Shown: in pieces, positions 25,019-38,700 of the stretch
Layout: each line of letters opens with the position of its first letter
How positions within the stretch are numbered: position 1 is the stretch's first letter
Origin: Congeria kusceri
Taxonomy: Eukaryota > Mollusca > Bivalvia > Myida > Dreissenidae
Direction: 5' to 3'
DNA: 64,000 nucleotides
Assembly (NCBI GenBank): GCA_027627225.1
Contig: CM051027.1
Span: 88,954,451-89,018,450, forward strand
Program-made: the position numbers and the translations under genes
The notes under the pieces: model-generated
Database searches by the model: none
The model's input: only the letters and a program-made list of their open reading frames with translations
Told to the model about the DNA's origin: nothing

Positions 25019-27350
25019 ATGGCAGACTTTGCAGCAGGGACCTGGACCCTCGTGGATTCGAAGAACTTCGAAGAGTACATGAAAGCTGTTGGTAAGTGTG
25101 CTGGTGTTACTTGTGTCATTAACAATTAACTGCAGTAATCGTGTTTATACTGTTGATATGTTAGTACATGTAACGTTTATATCATATTAAACTTTACGGA
25201 CAAGATGTACAATATTTATCATTGAAGCATATGTTATAACTGGGGACTTGGGTTTAAATTAGAATAATGGCCATGTACATATGAATGAAATACATATTTA
25301 ACACTAAAGAAATGTCGAAATTTTGATAGTGCAAGTTTAAAACAGTATGATGGAACGCAAATACGTCTTGCAGTGGATCAAGTTCGGGAGTTGACAACGG
25401 GGTACTAGGCAATATAGACGGACAGATAACACATAAGATGAGTGAAGTTGCATCTGTTTACAATGTGAAATGTCGACTATTAGTATTTCTGTCGTTTTCT
25501 ATAACAAAAACATGTCACATTTCAGACCATTTGCAAACATTGATCGCACATAACGTACGATTAAAGCTCTTCTAAGTTAAGCCTGTCGAAATCAAGTAAA
25601 CTTATAAAGCATTATGTCACATTGATTATGGACTTGGTCGAAATAGCCTTTGAGTATTAGAAACTTTTCAGTTATCAGTATTCAAACAAACTGTTTGATA
25701 ATTCAATCCATTTTAAGATCCCTTCAATCCACTTTAAGATCCCGCACCCATAAATGGAAGCAACTTGTTCACCAATGTTAGGGTCTAGGTTAAACCTGAC
25801 AGGTCAATCAACGTATCCCTTTTGTCAAGGCGCGACTTCAATATGTGATTTTCATTCAGAATAAATTAGTCGAGGTCACTATAGGGCATGTAGGGCGAAG
25901 CATTTAACCACAATGTTATGTCCCAGTGGACAGGCTTTCGTAACTGTCTAACAAAAGTCACGTGTTCATCGAAAGCTGGCCCGCACCCTCCAAAGTAACG
26001 AGTTCCCATTCTGTTAGATGTACATGTTAGGGACAACTGTTGTACATTAGATCAATACATTAGTAGATCAGGATCTTACAATGGTCAATGGGCGATCCAA
26101 TTTACGAATACATAATGCGAAGATTTTCCAAATCAATCATATGCTTTCGTTTGCTACAGAAATACTTAGTAGTAAATGCGTTTTAAAATGATTTGAACTT
26201 ATGAAAACCCAAACATGTTGCGGTTAAAGTATACAGAAGAAACCACAACACGCCATTTGCCACACTGGCTGGTACATGCACGCTATTGCGCACAACGGGA
26301 TGAAACAGTCACAGACAATACGGGCATAAGGCACAACAAACACTTTGACATTTGTTTTGGTACTATTAACCATGAAGTGTCTGCTGCGAAAAAAAACGAC
26401 AACTTAAAGTACCCAATACATGTTCACTAATAACGTAACTCAGACTGTCTTCTGCCACAGGTGTGGGCACGGTGATGCGCAAGATGGCGGCCACGATCAA
26501 GCCGACGCAGGTGATCGAGGTGGACGGCAGTAAGTGGGTCATCAAGACGCTGGCCACGCTAAAGAACACGGTCCTGGAGTTCGTCCTTGGAGAGGAGTTC
26601 GACGAGGTCACTGGAGACGGCAGGAAACTGAAGGTACCAGCAGATCGAGGCACAGCACATATTTGTTATATGAGCAACTGCATGGAACGTTAAATTTTAG
26701 TAAAATGAGAAATATAAACAAAAGCCGACAGCAGCGCATTTTAATGTGACTTGACCGATCAAGACCTCTCTCATTTTAAAACGAGAGATGTATACCCATT
26801 TGTTTTAACAAAATGCACCGACAATAGTAAGGAGAGTATTTTTACATATTTAATAAATTTGTAACCTACGCCGGTATGTTTTAGGCGTTTCGATGTTTAA
26901 ATGAATGTACAAACGTCTGGTGATAACTGCCTAATTAAATATTTGTCAATGGCCATTTTTTCCAGACAACAATATCACTGGAGGGAAAGAAACTCACGCA
27001 AGTCCAGAAAGGCGCAACCGACTCATTAATAACGCGAGAGTGGGATGGCGATACCATGATTATGGCAAGTAATTTATCGATTAAACGAAACTAAACACGA
27101 TTGAATCAGTAATTAAAATATATTTTTCAAAACTGTCACCCATTGTCTACAGTATTGTTATTCCGATTTCTGATGAATTTTTTTTCTCTTTTTTTTCATA
27201 AATATAATTTATATATTTGGTCCTGATCGATGATTATATATGTTGTCTGTACCACTGAGAAGTGTGTGAGCCGCTGCGTTCTGTTTTGTTTTCCAGATTC
27301 TGTCTGCGAAAGATGCTGTTTGCACAAGAACATACAAGCGGGCGTCGTAG
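25019..27350 (+). CDS. FABP: Fatty-acid-binding protein (FABP/iLBP family), 4 exons
   Basis: Cytosolic carrier of fatty acids or related lipids, of the intracellular lipid-binding protein family. Coding exons: 25019-25091 (73 bp), 26461-26633 (173 bp), 26966-27064 (99 bp), 27297-27350 (54 bp); total 132 aa, the usual length. The introns fall where they do throughout the family (after codon 24+1, codon 58, codon 91). The N-terminus has the signature GTWTLVDSKNFEEYMKAVG; later come EFDEVTGDGRKLK, the REWDGD segment, and the CTRTYKR end that holds the Arg-x-Tyr carboxylate-binding pair. Introns 1 and 2 are GT-AG. Intron 3 has a GC donor (ATG|GCAAGT); the nearest GT would break the frame. The substrate and the paralogue type cannot be told from sequence alone. 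Confidence 0.96.
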
Positions 27351-27659
27351 TTGCTACATACACAGTGTTGTGCTCCACGGTGATCTATGCTTATCCCGTG
27401 AGATGTACATAATTGAAGGCCTCATCACTGCAGATATCGAAAGACATTAAACAGACGGGTGAAAAGCTTGATGTCTGAAAATAGTCAACGACGTTGCAGT
27501 TACGTTCGATGTGTTCATTACATCTACATGTATTACATGTGTGCACGCAATGCCTTGATTCATCTTAAACATCTCATGTACAGCAGTATACTTCACATAT
27601 TAATACGTCATTACAATTTACTTTCAGTATTATAAAATTTTTTTGTTCATTATGCCTAA

Positions 27660-27665
27660 AATAAA
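27660..27665 (+). promoter_or_regulatory. Candidate FABP poly(A) signal
   Basis: AATAAA about 310 bp past the FABP stop codon, followed by A+T-rich sequence. Position only; no other support. Confidence 0.35.
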
Positions 27666-27970
27666 TAATTAAACTATCAATTGGCGTTCGTTCTAATACA
27701 CAGTACGTCTGTGTGTCTTGGTTGATTGATTTAAAATGTACTCGGAATACCGGTATGGAAGCTGTTGCGCGACCCAACACGTGTTTGATATACAAGCGTG
27801 GTACTAACGTCAATTAATAGGTACATGTCACACCAGTTTATGTACAGTTAGGTCATACATTTTAAATAATAAGCCCACTAAGCACAACTTTCCTACGGTT
27901 TATGTACTTAATATACGATCGTGAAAAATTCATTTTAATTGATTGAATGTTAAGCCCAAACATCGAGATT

Positions 27971-28310
27971 ATGCACCTATACATATTTTCCCCCAGGTAG
28001 GGCGGGGGGAGGGGGGGGCGGGGGCGGCGAGACTTCAGACTGAAAGCGATTCCCGACAGGCGGGAATTTGATACGCTGAATGATTCCGGGCACAGGGGAA
28101 ATAGACTTTGGTCGGATTTTAGATCCCGGTAATATTGGCCCCAGGTCATTTGATACACCTATAGCATCTCCCACTGAGGGGATTTAGACATAAGTGCTTT
28201 GCTCCAGAGTGGGGAAATAGACCCCGAAATAAGTCATATTCCCCTAGGTAAGTCCGCCTGCCCCCCACCCCCCCCACCCCACCCCTAGGAGAAAATATTG
28301 ATAGGTGTAT
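27971..28310. mobile_element. Inverted-repeat transposon (ATGCACCTAT family), short copy
   Basis: Begins ATGCACCTATACATATTTTC and ends AGAAAATATTGATAGGTGTAT, with G-rich and C-rich blocks just inside the ends. It contains the 'CATCTCCCACTGAGGGGATT' block shared with the copies at 321 and 43386. At 340 bp it appears to be the uninterrupted form of the family. Confidence 0.75.
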
Positions 28311-28731
28311 ATGCAATTTTACAAAAACGTGTCTGTTTCACAACCAAAGATAACTTGGTTCCAATATTCCAATAAAAATATATAATTTCAAAGGTGTGTA
28401 GAAATCACTTAAAGAATTATGTACATTAAGAGTTTGCGGTTACTGCAGCATAGCTGCATTCTTTAAAATTCCTGTAGTTGAAAGTTAGTAGAGCGTACAT
28501 TTGGTATATATGTTTGTTTTCCATAAAATGGTTACGAGTATGTCTGTGCTGAAATTCGCTGAGGTATATGAGCCAGCATTATCAGGATAAAGACGGTGTT
28601 TATACTGCGAGATATGTGTTGACCATCTTCATTGTCTTTCAAAGACCTCCAACCAGTCTATCCAAACAATTACCCAGTATGCATAAAAATAAAACACTGA
28701 TAAGGTTTTGTAATTTTGTTTGGGAAAAAAC

Positions 28732-29561
28732 TAGGGATGTCAACGAATATCCGGATAACCGGTTATCCGGTTACTATGTTCATATCCGGTTACCAAGTTA
28801 GTAACCGAATATTCGTATAAAAATTGAAATCCGATTTTTCTCGTTTTTAGGCATTCAAACTCCCTTCTTGCATGTATATTATTGATCATCACAACACAGT
28901 TATAGGCCTCTACAGAAGGTCTACACCTCGTACAGCGGACGTGTCATAAATACACCCTCGGTCAGTATACGATTATCATAAAACAATACTGCAGTAGGTG
29001 GTGCTTACACACTACACTAACTTTGACAAGACTACTAAACAAACAAGATGTCACAATCGATTATGCCAATTAGGTGCGTCCCTCTTGATAAGAGATGGTT
29101 CTCTACCAGTTAACAATGCAATTAAAAAAATAAATATTGTAACATTGATCTATCCTTGTTTTTGTGTTTATGTGCATTTTATTAGCACATTGCGTGTTTT
29201 ACTCAAGCATCGCAATTTACGGTTTTGCCATACACCAGTAAGCCTTAACACTTACTTACCTTTACGCAAATCAAATGTTTAATTGGGGTACTTTAATTGA
29301 AGGGCATAACAACATTGCACGCTACACAAAACAAACAAAACGCACAATTTACGAACAGAAATCGACGCAGTTTGTTACATGTACTTTTTTCAATAATTAA
29401 ATAGATATTGTGTTTTCAAAATAGAAGTATCGTAAGATATGATGACTTTAAAATGTGCCAGATTCCGGCCGCCAATGCCGATCTATACGGTTATCCGGAT
29501 GGTATCCGGATATTACATACGAATAACCGGATACCAATTTTGGTAGCCGTTGACATCCCTA
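28732..29561. mobile_element. Non-autonomous hAT-type transposon with perfect 8-bp target duplication
   Basis: The termini are TAGGGATGTCAACG on the left and its exact complement CGTTGACATCCCTA on the right. The element is flanked by identical 8-bp GAAAAAAC at 28724-28731 and 29562-29569. Subterminal regions are rich in ATCCGGATAACCGG-type motifs in both orientations. Eight-bp duplications and these termini fit hAT elements. There is no transposase frame. Its right end is about 200 bp before the HPS4 start codon. Confidence 0.9.
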
Positions 29562-29767
29562 GAAAAAACACATACACGATCAAACAAGCAATCATCTTCG
29601 TATCTATGAAAAAATAACAAACAAGTTTGATTAACTTGCTGCAGAGATCTATTAATAAACATACAATAAACATGCTTGCAGACGACATGTCATAGCCAGT
29701 TTTTATATAGTGGTATTTAGCCGATCCAGTGTGAGTGTCACATGACGATCAATCATGTGATTTAAAA

Positions 29768-32700
29768 ATGGCGAACACAAGTAGGAGGTAAATAATGCTA
29801 TATTTTTGTAAGTCAAACTTTATTTCAGTTTATAGAATTGAAGAACGAGATTCCATGCATAAACATTATTCAATCAGTTAGCGTTACACGGTTTATTAAT
29901 GAAACGGTTTAATTTTATCTAAACCTAGAATTATATAGTTTCCGTATAGGTTACTTTTCGGACATATTTCGGACTAGTATTTTGTAAAATATTGGATACA
30001 ATATATGCTATTAATATGTTAACAATTACAACATGCTCTAAATATTACACCTAGTAGTGTAATATATGGATAAATTATCAATATTTGTATGACAACAGAA
30101 GAAAACAAATCCACTGTTATTAATTCATTATGCTATGTTCTTTAGATACCATTCCTCTTAATGATACTATGAAATCGTACTGAAATAAGGTTTGACCATA
30201 CTCGTTTTTAGAACATGTTAAATGTTAACAAAATATTTATCTTTAATTTCAGAATACAAAATCTGTTAAATCTCACTTTATAAACAAATGACAGCAAACA
30301 GAATAGGTCAACCATAACGATCTCCCATAAAAAAACAAGCGTCTTTCGATACCGTTTCTTGTATTTGTTTGGGTTATGACGTCATATTATGCTGGTGCAC
30401 GCGTTATTGTTCTTTACAAACTTACAGAGCAATCAATTGTAATCTCTTGTATAGTGAAATACTTTTCAGTTTAAGTTAGAAAAATGGAATGAATATCGAT
30501 GGAAATGGGTACTAGCACTGCTGTTAAGCACAAGACCAGAATATGAAAGTAGCGCTTTAAAAGAGTGATTACTTTGCCGATTTAACATGATTGTGTGGCT
30601 TTTGTTTACTGAAAGACGGTGTCTGCATAAAAGCATATATTTCCTGATTGTCAGGATACCGAACACGCTGTTATTCTATAGTATCTTGTGAAGAAACGGT
30701 ATCTAAGAAATAATGGTATCTAAAGAATAAGGGATAACTGATTATTGTTGTAATTTGCACTAACTATTTTCCTTTGACTTTTACACCTGTCTCAAATTGC
30801 TAAAACCAAACAAACAACCACAAATCACCTTTGACCCCTACTCCTGGCAAGAGCACTGGGCTCAGGTCCCAAATATAAAAAAAGTACACTGGTAACAAAC
30901 TTTTACAGATCCTTGGTCTAGTAGGAATATATTGGTTTCACAACTCAGGGGTTACAGGTTCGGACCCCTGCTACACCCTAACCTACTCGTCTTTCTCATG
31001 AGACTTAAAATCCAGATGCAGTGTGCTAGGTTATTCACACAAAGGGCACTAAAAGACCCAAGGTCTCCTATCACCACACACACACTCTAGACACACACTC
31101 CATTTCACTATTCTCACTTGTGTGGCCATTAAAAGAAGCAGTTATTTTTCAATGCCCAAGTGTTATTGTGTTTGTTTTTTCAGACAACAGGGATCTGTGT
31201 TTTTCATATATGATCATAATATGCTAAAGAAGGAAGAAGATGATCTGAAAGATGCTATAATTTATTTCTCTCCAGAACAGGTAAAGTATATGATTTACAA
31301 AAAAGTAAAATAACACATGAATGCCCACATACGGCTGAAATCCTAGTAATTTGTCTGTGTCCACAAAAAAGATACATTCACTATTCTATATGTTTAACGA
31401 ATTGCTAAGAAAGTGAACAACAGGCTACGATGTGTTTCACTAGATTATAGATATTGTATGTACTCGATGTTTTAAATAAACCTGACAGCAGAATTGAAGT
31501 AGATGCACACCTTTAGTATTGACAAAATTAACCCAACTCACCAGTGTGTGAGTAAAAAAATCAATACAGGGTGTACATGATATTTAGAGAATAATGCAAA
31601 ATGGTTGCTGAAGAAAGGAAAGATGTTCTCTTGTCATACTGCAGGTATCTGAAGATGACCAGTGTACTCTGTGTGGTCAACTGATGGGAATGTCAGAGTT
31701 TCTCAGTGCAACTATCAGTAAATCAACACCAAAGGTCTTCAGATTTGAGAAGGAAAAGTTCGCTATAAAGAAAACAGCTGCTTACAGTCTGGTAGTTGGT
31801 TTGTTTTTACTTGCTTTGGTCACTACGGTTACTGTTAATAGCATTGATAGAAAATTCTTCTGCTCATTAACTTTAGATGCTAATAAAATTTAGTATGCAT
31901 GAACTTGATGATTTGGAGCAAGTTTGGAACTAGGTAAATAGATGGCAAAGCCCTTGTTTGGGACTACAAATAGGATGGTAGAGGGTCAAGGTCATTGTTG
32001 CAAAAAAGTATATTCCCTATAAATCTAGTTGCCAGTAAGCCATTCTTGTGAAACTTGTGTTATATTCCTTATGCATGATTGTAGTCAGACACTTGACTTT
32101 GCACTTTGACTTTGCACTTTGAGTTTTTGTGACTGTAGACAACATTTCTGTTAATTAACTCAAAACTAAAACATAAAAGCATTTCCAATCATGTAATGTA
32201 AACTTTTACCTGTATTTCCATTCAGGTGGTTTCAGTATGTTATAAATTATAACAAAATTAATTTTCATGTTATGGCAGCATTTTTTGCGAACTTCAAATT
32301 TGCTATCTTATATATTATTTGTTTCGAGTCGCAGTGGTGTAATGGATATGGCGTCCACCTGGAGGTTGTGAGTTCGATCCCTACTCTGGAGCATTCTAAT
32401 GATCTTTCTCAAGACCCTATACTGGTTCTATCCAAACCCTATACTGGTTCTATCCAGACCCTATACTGGTTCTATCCAGGGGACAGACTCGACAGTGTGT
32501 CAATATGCCTCTGGCTTTGGACACTATCAAGCTAAAATAAATAGGTTTAAACTATATATTTGTTTATTTATTAATCAATACAAGTGTAAATTCATAAAAT
32601 ATTGTTGTTATAAGCCAGTTACAATGTATTTAATTATGTAGTGTTTTATGCATGTGCATTCAACCTATAAATTGAACAATTTTCATGATGATTATTCATC

Positions 32701-35700
32701 ATGATGTATTTTTTTCCAGTTAATATAAGATTTGAAAATTGATCTTGAACTGTTATTCCAGGTTTTACAAGGGAGTATATTTGTTCCTGATATTAACCTT
32801 CTGACCTGGTTGGATGCCTTGTATGATGCCTTTGTAACATTCCATGGTAGCATAGATAGTTTGAAACTGGTAAGATGTTCGTGTAATGCTTTAAATAACA
32901 TTGTTTAAAAACATGGGACTTTGGTTTGGGAATATGTTATTTCTGTGATAATATTGTTAACTTTAAACTTGTTTGTTGGTTTTGATACATGGTTGTTGCA
33001 ATACAAAATCAGTATCTTACAGTAACATGTTGCTGCCCTATTTACATGTATCTGGATGTTTTGAGTATTCAATAACACAAAATAATCCACAAATTGCTTT
33101 TTCTTGCTCTTTTGACATCGTTCATGCTACTGAAACACACACAGCCTTTTGCCCACCCTCCAAAAAACAATGTACAACAAAAAACAACCCTTGCATAATA
33201 TACACATTACCATTTTCATTTATTTCTGAATATTTTCTTTATCAGAGTTTCCTGTTTTGCTTTAGATAGGTGAATGACGATATGTGCAGTATTTCTAATT
33301 TATGGCATATAGCTGATGACTTTAATCAGTTTATGTGATTAATTGCTTGATTTTCTTATTGTTTGAATTGTATTTAATAGGATGTTCATATAATTAAGCA
33401 ATGTCCTGAGTAATTAATAACATGCTTCCATGGCAGCGCTGGAAGGGCAACCAGGCAGAGTTCCTGAAGGAGCTGGCCAGTATTTGGAGAACGCTTCTTC
33501 GAGTCACCCAGGCAACGCAAGGGTACAGCCTGTCTCAGACATTCCAGTCTATCCCCTACACACAAATTCCCCTGGTATGATATGTCCACTTCACATCGAG
33601 TCTGTTCTTCTAAATGTACCATATGGCAATAAATAGTTTCTTTTCTTGTTGTTTGGTATGCAGTTTAATGTGGTGAATCTTTGGAAAAATAATCTAATGG
33701 AGAAAATGATTTTCATATTCAGATGACATCAAACATTGTTTATTTTCTTCTGTGAAGATCTAGAGATGTGAGTATTACCGGTACATGTTTTTACTAACAC
33801 TTGGTAGATGAGAAATTCTCTCCAATTTTGTTACAAGGGCAAGTTAAAAAGTAATTATGTATGTGCCTTAATGTAGAATAACTTTTTAAAGAATTGAAGT
33901 AGTGTGTTTTTGGAAAACTGCAAAGGCTATTATTATTTGTTACAGTCTGGGTCACATTTGTTTCTTCAAGCCTCACATTTGCTGCAGTCCAGTCAACGAA
34001 GACCATATGTGTTGTCAGGAGTTATTCTGTACAAGAGCAGGTCAGAAACATACCTCCGGCTTTATTGCAAAGTATATTATTTTAAATACGGTAGACAAAT
34101 GGTTGTTGTCTGTTATTTCCGACAAATAAATTTCTACCTTTAGAAATAGAAACATGAATGCAAAGAAACTGTTATGTTGCTGAGTATAAATAATATAATA
34201 ACTTCTTGTTTTAGCTTTAATACATATATAATATAGTGCTATTAAATATTCTAAGCTAATTTCGGTCATCAAGGTAGACAGTTTTTTTATTAAAAAAATA
34301 ATTTGAGCAACCAATGTTTACTTAAAGACCAGACGCAATGATTACGAACATTCTCAAGTTTAATCTTTGTCTTAATCGTAAATATTAAACCAATGGAAAT
34401 CAAAACTTAAATGTTACAAGCATTCTCATTGGTCAATATTTCAAGTTAAGACTTAATCGTAAATATTAAACCAATGGAAATCAAAGTTTAATGTTACAAG
34501 CATTGTCATTGGTCAATATTTCAAGTTAAGACTTAATAGTAAATATTAAACCAAAGGAAATCAAAGCTTAAATATTACAAGCATACTCATTGGTCAATAT
34601 TTCAAGTTAATACTAAGTTTGAGACTGAGATTTTTCATAGTTCTTTGGGGCCAGGTGCCATATATTTGAACTTGATATGCATATTGAGTTGAGTTGGCAG
34701 GTTTTATGCACTTTCCTGTGTTTTTTAGCATTCTCTGTTCCCAGCTGCCTCCCAGACTGACCCACCACCTGATGTTGGTCCAGGAACAGGTCTGTACAGG
34801 CTGTGTCTGTCCTCGTCACTGATTTATGGTGCTCTGATAGTGAGTTTATATGACCCTGTCAGAAATCTAGTAGTAACAAGTCTGCAAATGCCTAGTGTCT
34901 GTCTTTTCTATCACTGACATTTTATGGTCTGTACATGGTTAGTGTCTGCCTTTTCTGTCACTGTATCACTATGTTCTGAAAGAAAGTCGCTGGTTTTCAT
35001 TTTAGGGCATTGCTAGAAATCTGCTAATAATCTAGACTCTTGAATGTGTATTACATGTACATTGCACAAAAATAACATTCCCATTTTTACTAATATAACA
35101 AAGCATTCAGCAAAATCAAAAGTTCTTTCCCAGAACAGAGGTTATTTATTATCTTATATGTTTTGCACTCAGTGCTGTCACAGTAAGAGCATTTCTTTCC
35201 ATTTTAGATGCCACACATATCAGTGGATATCAGTTGTGAATTGCCTAAAGGTTGTCAGGTGATAACTGTGTTTCTGACAGACGAAGAACTGAGTGACATC
35301 TGTCCCGTAGATGTTGTCTTCAAACGTCACTGCAAACTTACAGACTTTCAAAAGCACAGAGAAACAAAACCTAGTGATGTACCCAGCATGCTTGATTTAA
35401 GTGCAAACAAAACACGGAAAGGTGCTTCATTCCCAAGACGGCTTACCTGTCCAAATTTGACTTCTACAAATTTTACCACAAAATCAGCAAACAAATCTCA
35501 CATTGTGCTTCAATCTTTCTTATCAAATGAGCAAAAGAAAGCATTTTACCACAGACAACAAGAGGCTCTGAGTTCAGAGAAATCACCATGGAGTCAGGCC
35601 AAGGGCAAAAGTATTTCCATGTTGTTGTCTCACGTTCCAATTGTGGAATGTAAAAATATGGAGTCTGGCATTGAAAGCGAGAGTGAAATGTTGTATGAAC

Positions 35701-38700
35701 GAGTAACTAGGGGACATTATGTGTTGGCCTCTCATACAGACACTGATGACAATGAAATTGAATCAGACACTGAAAGCGAAGATTTGCACGATAACGTTGG
35801 AATTTCAAAAGATGCACAAGCTGAGGGTGAGGCAGTTTTAGCAGCAACTGAAAATGGTGCTGCTCACAGTGAGAATGTTGGAGTTAAAAATGATATTCAA
35901 GTCAAATCGACTTATGAGAAGGATGAGGACAACCCAGCAATCAGTGATTTGGAGAAAAATGATGAGAATGAAGAGTCTTTAGCAGAAAATACTGGGACAA
36001 ACAATGAAAATGAAAGGACAAAATCTGAAAGTTCTAACAGCAAGAAGTTGTCATTGGAAGTATCATATGGAGAACAAGAAGAAATGGCATCATCTGTTGC
36101 TGCTGTTTCAACTGTTTCAACAAACTTAGGTGGTGCAATTGTACAGTCACAGTCATCTGAAGATGACAGAGGGCCTCGTTTATATAATGACATGTCATGT
36201 GAAGACACAGACACCCTCACAACTTCTTGTTCTCATTCTGTGCTCAAACATACTGATGATATTCACTGTGACAATGTCTCAGAAAAAGAACATGTCACAG
36301 AAAATGCTACCAAAGATGTTGCTGCTTCCTTAGAAACTAATTCCAACAGTGAAACCGTTGTCAAAGACACTCCATCTTTAGAAATAAATCCTAATGCAAA
36401 AAGTGTAGCTATAGAAACTTTATCCTTAGAAGTTAAGCTTGACATAGGAAGTACCACTAAAGAAAACTCGTCATTGGCAACATTGCATAGTCCAGAAATA
36501 ATGTCATCTGGAAATAAACAGTCAGTAACTGATACGGAACTTGTCAGCAGATCTGACATTGTTTCTGAATGCTCAATAAATGAATTTAATAGGGAACCAT
36601 CTGGTCACCATTCAGAGAAAGAAAATCAAGACCCAAATTGTCCAAAAAGAAGGCATTCGTCTTCAGATGCTAACAAATATGAATCAGAAATTGAAACCGA
36701 AGATGAAGCATTCACCGTCAGCATCATTAAACCTTGCATCAGCTGCTATGATTTAAGCGAGAATGCAGGAGTCACTGACAGTAAATCGCTGGTAAGGTGT
36801 CAGAAATGCATAGTAACCTTTAACAAACAAAAAATGTTCGGGGTTCCAACGGAAAACCAAGTCATTTTAGAATTCACTGGCAGTGCAAGGGACAGGCATG
36901 AATCTGGAGCCGAAACTGATGGTCAGTCTGACATAGAGAGAAAAACTGAGAATTTGGCTTCTACTTCAACTCTGCAGTCACATTTTAGTGCTGAGATTTC
37001 AACTGATATCGCTATATCTCGGTACTGGACCCACGAGATGGAACGCTTGAACGACGTGACCATGTATGTGCAGTGTCACGCTGATATATCTTTGCTGCTG
37101 CTCATAGCAAACCCAGACTCACATCAGGAGAATCTCTTCCATTCGCTGGTAAGTGGTCTGGTGGTTGATGATTTAACAGTCTTATGATTTATCCAGTTTT
37201 TCTTGATACCTATTGTTTGACATTTATGCAATGTGTCATAAGCAGAGTTACAAGCATTACTACCATTATGTGTAAACCAAGTAAACAGTAAATCTGGTGA
37301 TTGAATTAATCAATTAATTTAGTTTGAATATAATGACACTTAGAATTCTCTATGAGAATGTCATTAAAATCAAATTATTTGAATTGTTGTTAGTAAATTT
37401 ATTTTGTAAGTAGATCGAACAAGTTATGTTCTCTAACCAACTTTGTTGTAACCAAGTTTGTGTATCTGGACATACTTGCTGTTTGGTTACCATATAATTA
37501 ATAACTTACATGAAGTGATGATTTAAATGCATTGTTCAGTTTTAAGAAGATTAAGGCATGTCCTCGACTTTACTTTTATAAATATTATTTTCTGAAAGTT
37601 ATTTGAATTAATCACTTAAAAAGTTACCGGGTAACACAAAAGTCAAGCCCTGTTGAATGGAAGATTTCAAAGTCCCGCCCTATTAAGTTCATTGGAGGAG
37701 TTGATTGTTTGCTTTTCTAGTGGAAGGGATCGCTTGCCTATCTTGCCGACTTGGACTTCTATATCAAGGAATGCCTGGAAAATGAAGTGTCTGGGCCCGA
37801 TCCCAACACCAAGGAATTGTACAATTTCCTTCAGTTTGACAAGTATTCTGCAGAACTGCAAGGTTTGATCTTCACACATAACTTTTGATATTTAAGTTCA
37901 GCGTGCTCGAGAGATTGAATTACCTGTTTGACCCTTATATTTAGATTTGCATTATTAGTAGTTCTTTTGTGGAAACTTCCAAGGATTTTGTATGGTAATG
38001 AATATCATACAATTTTAGTTTTTAAAAAGGAATTTATTTATACAGTTGCACGTACAGTATACAAATGCTTTATTTTGGGATACTATTCTAGATAAAAACC
38101 TTTAAACAATACCTGACTTCTTGCAGGGACGACGCCTGATCCCAAGGCTGGCGATATACGAGGACCCAATCAGCACCAGATGTTGGCAGATCTGCATGCA
38201 GAGTTCCAAGGGGACAAGTGCCTCTCGGATATCACCATAAGGTAATGCTCACTTTGCTGGACAAGATAATTTATATGTTAACGGCTTCTTTTCATATTTA
38301 GTTTTGGCATATATCTGGTAGACACATTGACATTTAGCTTTATGTCCTCCAAGGGAAGACATGTAATATTACATACTTGGAATGATACCTTAATTGGAAT
38401 CAGATGTCAAAGTTACTAGTATGGTAGTCATGTCTGGCATTACAGTTAGTCATTTCCACAGTCATAGTAGTAGCAATTTATCGAAGCAAGCCCAAATTTT
38501 TTTATTATTATTGCTTGAAAGCAAGAAAATATTACTAGCCCGCCTATATAAAATTGAGAATTTGAGCAAGCCTGGTTCAAATTATACCAGTGCAGGGCTC
38601 ACGGGCTTGTGCTTATTTCAATTACTGATTATCATTGTTTTTATTCAAATTTTTGTGTGACAAGTCTTATATCTCATTGAGTCTGTGTGGGTCCACTTAA

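Noticed and set aside
35208..37187. Stand-alone 659-codon gene
   Set aside because: It is HPS4 exon 8; a strong donor at 37149 and matching phases with exons 7 and 9 show that the last codons of the open frame are intron.
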